Assembly: GCA_002424575.1 (NCBI GenBank)
Contig: DIKN01000032.1
Coordinates: 1-15,160 of the forward strand
Reading direction: 5' to 3'
DNA from: Acholeplasmataceae bacterium UBA5617
GTDB lineage: Bacteria; Bacillota_I; Bacilli_A; Acholeplasmatales; Acholeplasmataceae
Length of the DNA: 15,160 nt
Shown piece by piece: positions 14,874-15,160 of the stretch. Every line of letters starts with the position of its first letter. The first letter of the stretch is position 1. The notes under the pieces were generated by a model that did no database searches, was not told the origin of the DNA, and worked only from the letters and a program-made list of their open reading frames with translations. A program made the position numbers and the translations under genes.

Positions 14874-14924
14874 TGAAAAAAGTTAAGAAACTTGTAAGAA
14901 ATAAACCGTTATCACTTTGTGATA
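14874..14924 (-). terminator. Possible weak terminator after the ABC ATPase gene
   Basis: Two small AT-rich hairpins follow the ATPase gene on the minus strand. One is TATCAC/GTGATA over the stop codon (14910-14924), with no T-tract. The other is a 5-bp AAGTT/AACTT stem (14880-14893) followed by six T residues. Neither is strong, so read-through into the GGDEF gene is possible. Confidence 0.3.
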
Positions 14925-15160
14925 TCAAGGTTAATACGACCATCTTTGATTTCGACAATACGATCAGCCTTTTCTGCGATATGCCGGTCATGCGTGATGA
15001 TAATAAACGTGGTCTTAAACTTCTTGTTGATTTCTCTTAACAAATCGTATATTTGCTCGGTCGTATCACTATCAAGATTTCCGGTGGGTTCATCAGCTAA
15101 AATCATCTTGGGTTGATTGATCAAAGCGCGTGCGATAGCAACACGTTGTTGCTGTCCACC
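14912..15160 (-). CDS. Partial ABC transporter ATP-binding protein, LolD/MacB type (C-terminal part)
   Basis: Only the last 82 residues are in the window; the gene continues past the right edge. Visible from its first residues are the end of the ABC signature (GGQQQRVAIARAL), the Walker B motif MILADEPTGNLDS with catalytic Glu, and the H-loop in ITHD. The QQQR signature and DEPTGNLDS are typical of the MacB/LolD/FtsE-like group, whose permeases carry an extracytoplasmic domain and move lipids, peptides or drugs. Walker A and the Q-loop are outside the window, as is any permease. The C-terminus ends normally with the ATPase tail (VEIKDGRI) and no extra domain. It is followed on the same strand by the GGDEF gene after 88 bases. 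Confidence 0.93.
   Translation of the reverse strand, partial: GGQQQRVAIARALINQPKMILADEPTGNLDSDTTEQIYDLLREINKKFKTTFIIITHDRHIAEKADRIVEIKDGRINLDITK

Overview
The window looks like chromosome from a low-GC Gram-positive (Firmicutes/Mycoplasmatota) bacterium with the standard genetic code: TGA is used as a real stop (for example ymcA and miaB) and Trp is encoded by TGG. The minus-strand order rny - ymdB - miaB - ymcA matches the Bacillus subtilis block, but without the sporulation/catabolic genes (spoVS, tdh, kbl) that lie inside it there. That, the AT-rich regulatory DNA and a single-membrane style gene set suggest an Acholeplasma/Izemoplasma-like or related lineage. The lineage is an inference, not a firm identification. 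No rRNA, tRNA, insertion sequence, CRISPR array or phage gene was seen.

Layout. 1-5224 (all minus): a partial orphan gene with three SAP/Rho_N-like motifs, then ymcA (ricA), miaB, ymdB and rny read from right to left. This is an RNA decay and tRNA-modification island: the RNase Y endonuclease, a RicA-type regulatory subunit, the YmdB metallophosphoesterase and the MiaB tRNA methylthiolase. A strong consensus promoter precedes rny. A weak hairpin separates rny from ymdB, a good terminator separates ymdB from miaB, and miaB and ymcA overlap by 4 bases. 5225-5487 is a divergent promoter region. 5488-6926 (plus): a single-pass membrane protein of unknown function and a TspO-like tryptophan-rich membrane protein, separated by a hairpin with no visible promoter after it. 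6927-7106 holds terminators between convergent genes. 7107-8434 (minus): a flavodoxin-like protein and an HSL-type alpha/beta hydrolase in one operon. 8435-8585 is a divergent promoter region. 8592-13184 (plus): a tight four-gene operon with an NTF2/SnoaL-like protein, a retinol-dehydrogenase-like SDR and two tandem paralogous CrtI/retinol-saturase-like FAD oxidoreductases. A bidirectional terminator follows. 13276-14823 (minus): a 7TM-PAS-GGDEF diguanylate cyclase. 14912-15160 (minus): the C-terminal part of a LolD/MacB-type ABC ATPase that runs off the window.

The most interesting block is 7107-13184. A divergent pair of short operons encodes a flavodoxin, a carboxylesterase/lipase, an NTF2-fold protein, an SDR and two related FAD desaturase/saturase-like enzymes. 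Together these look like a redox pathway acting on a lipid or isoprenoid, with no phytoene synthase or other carotenoid gene in the window. The substrate is unknown. The other notable point is that YmdB has Trp in place of the conserved catalytic His of its GNH motif, while all other metal-site residues are kept.
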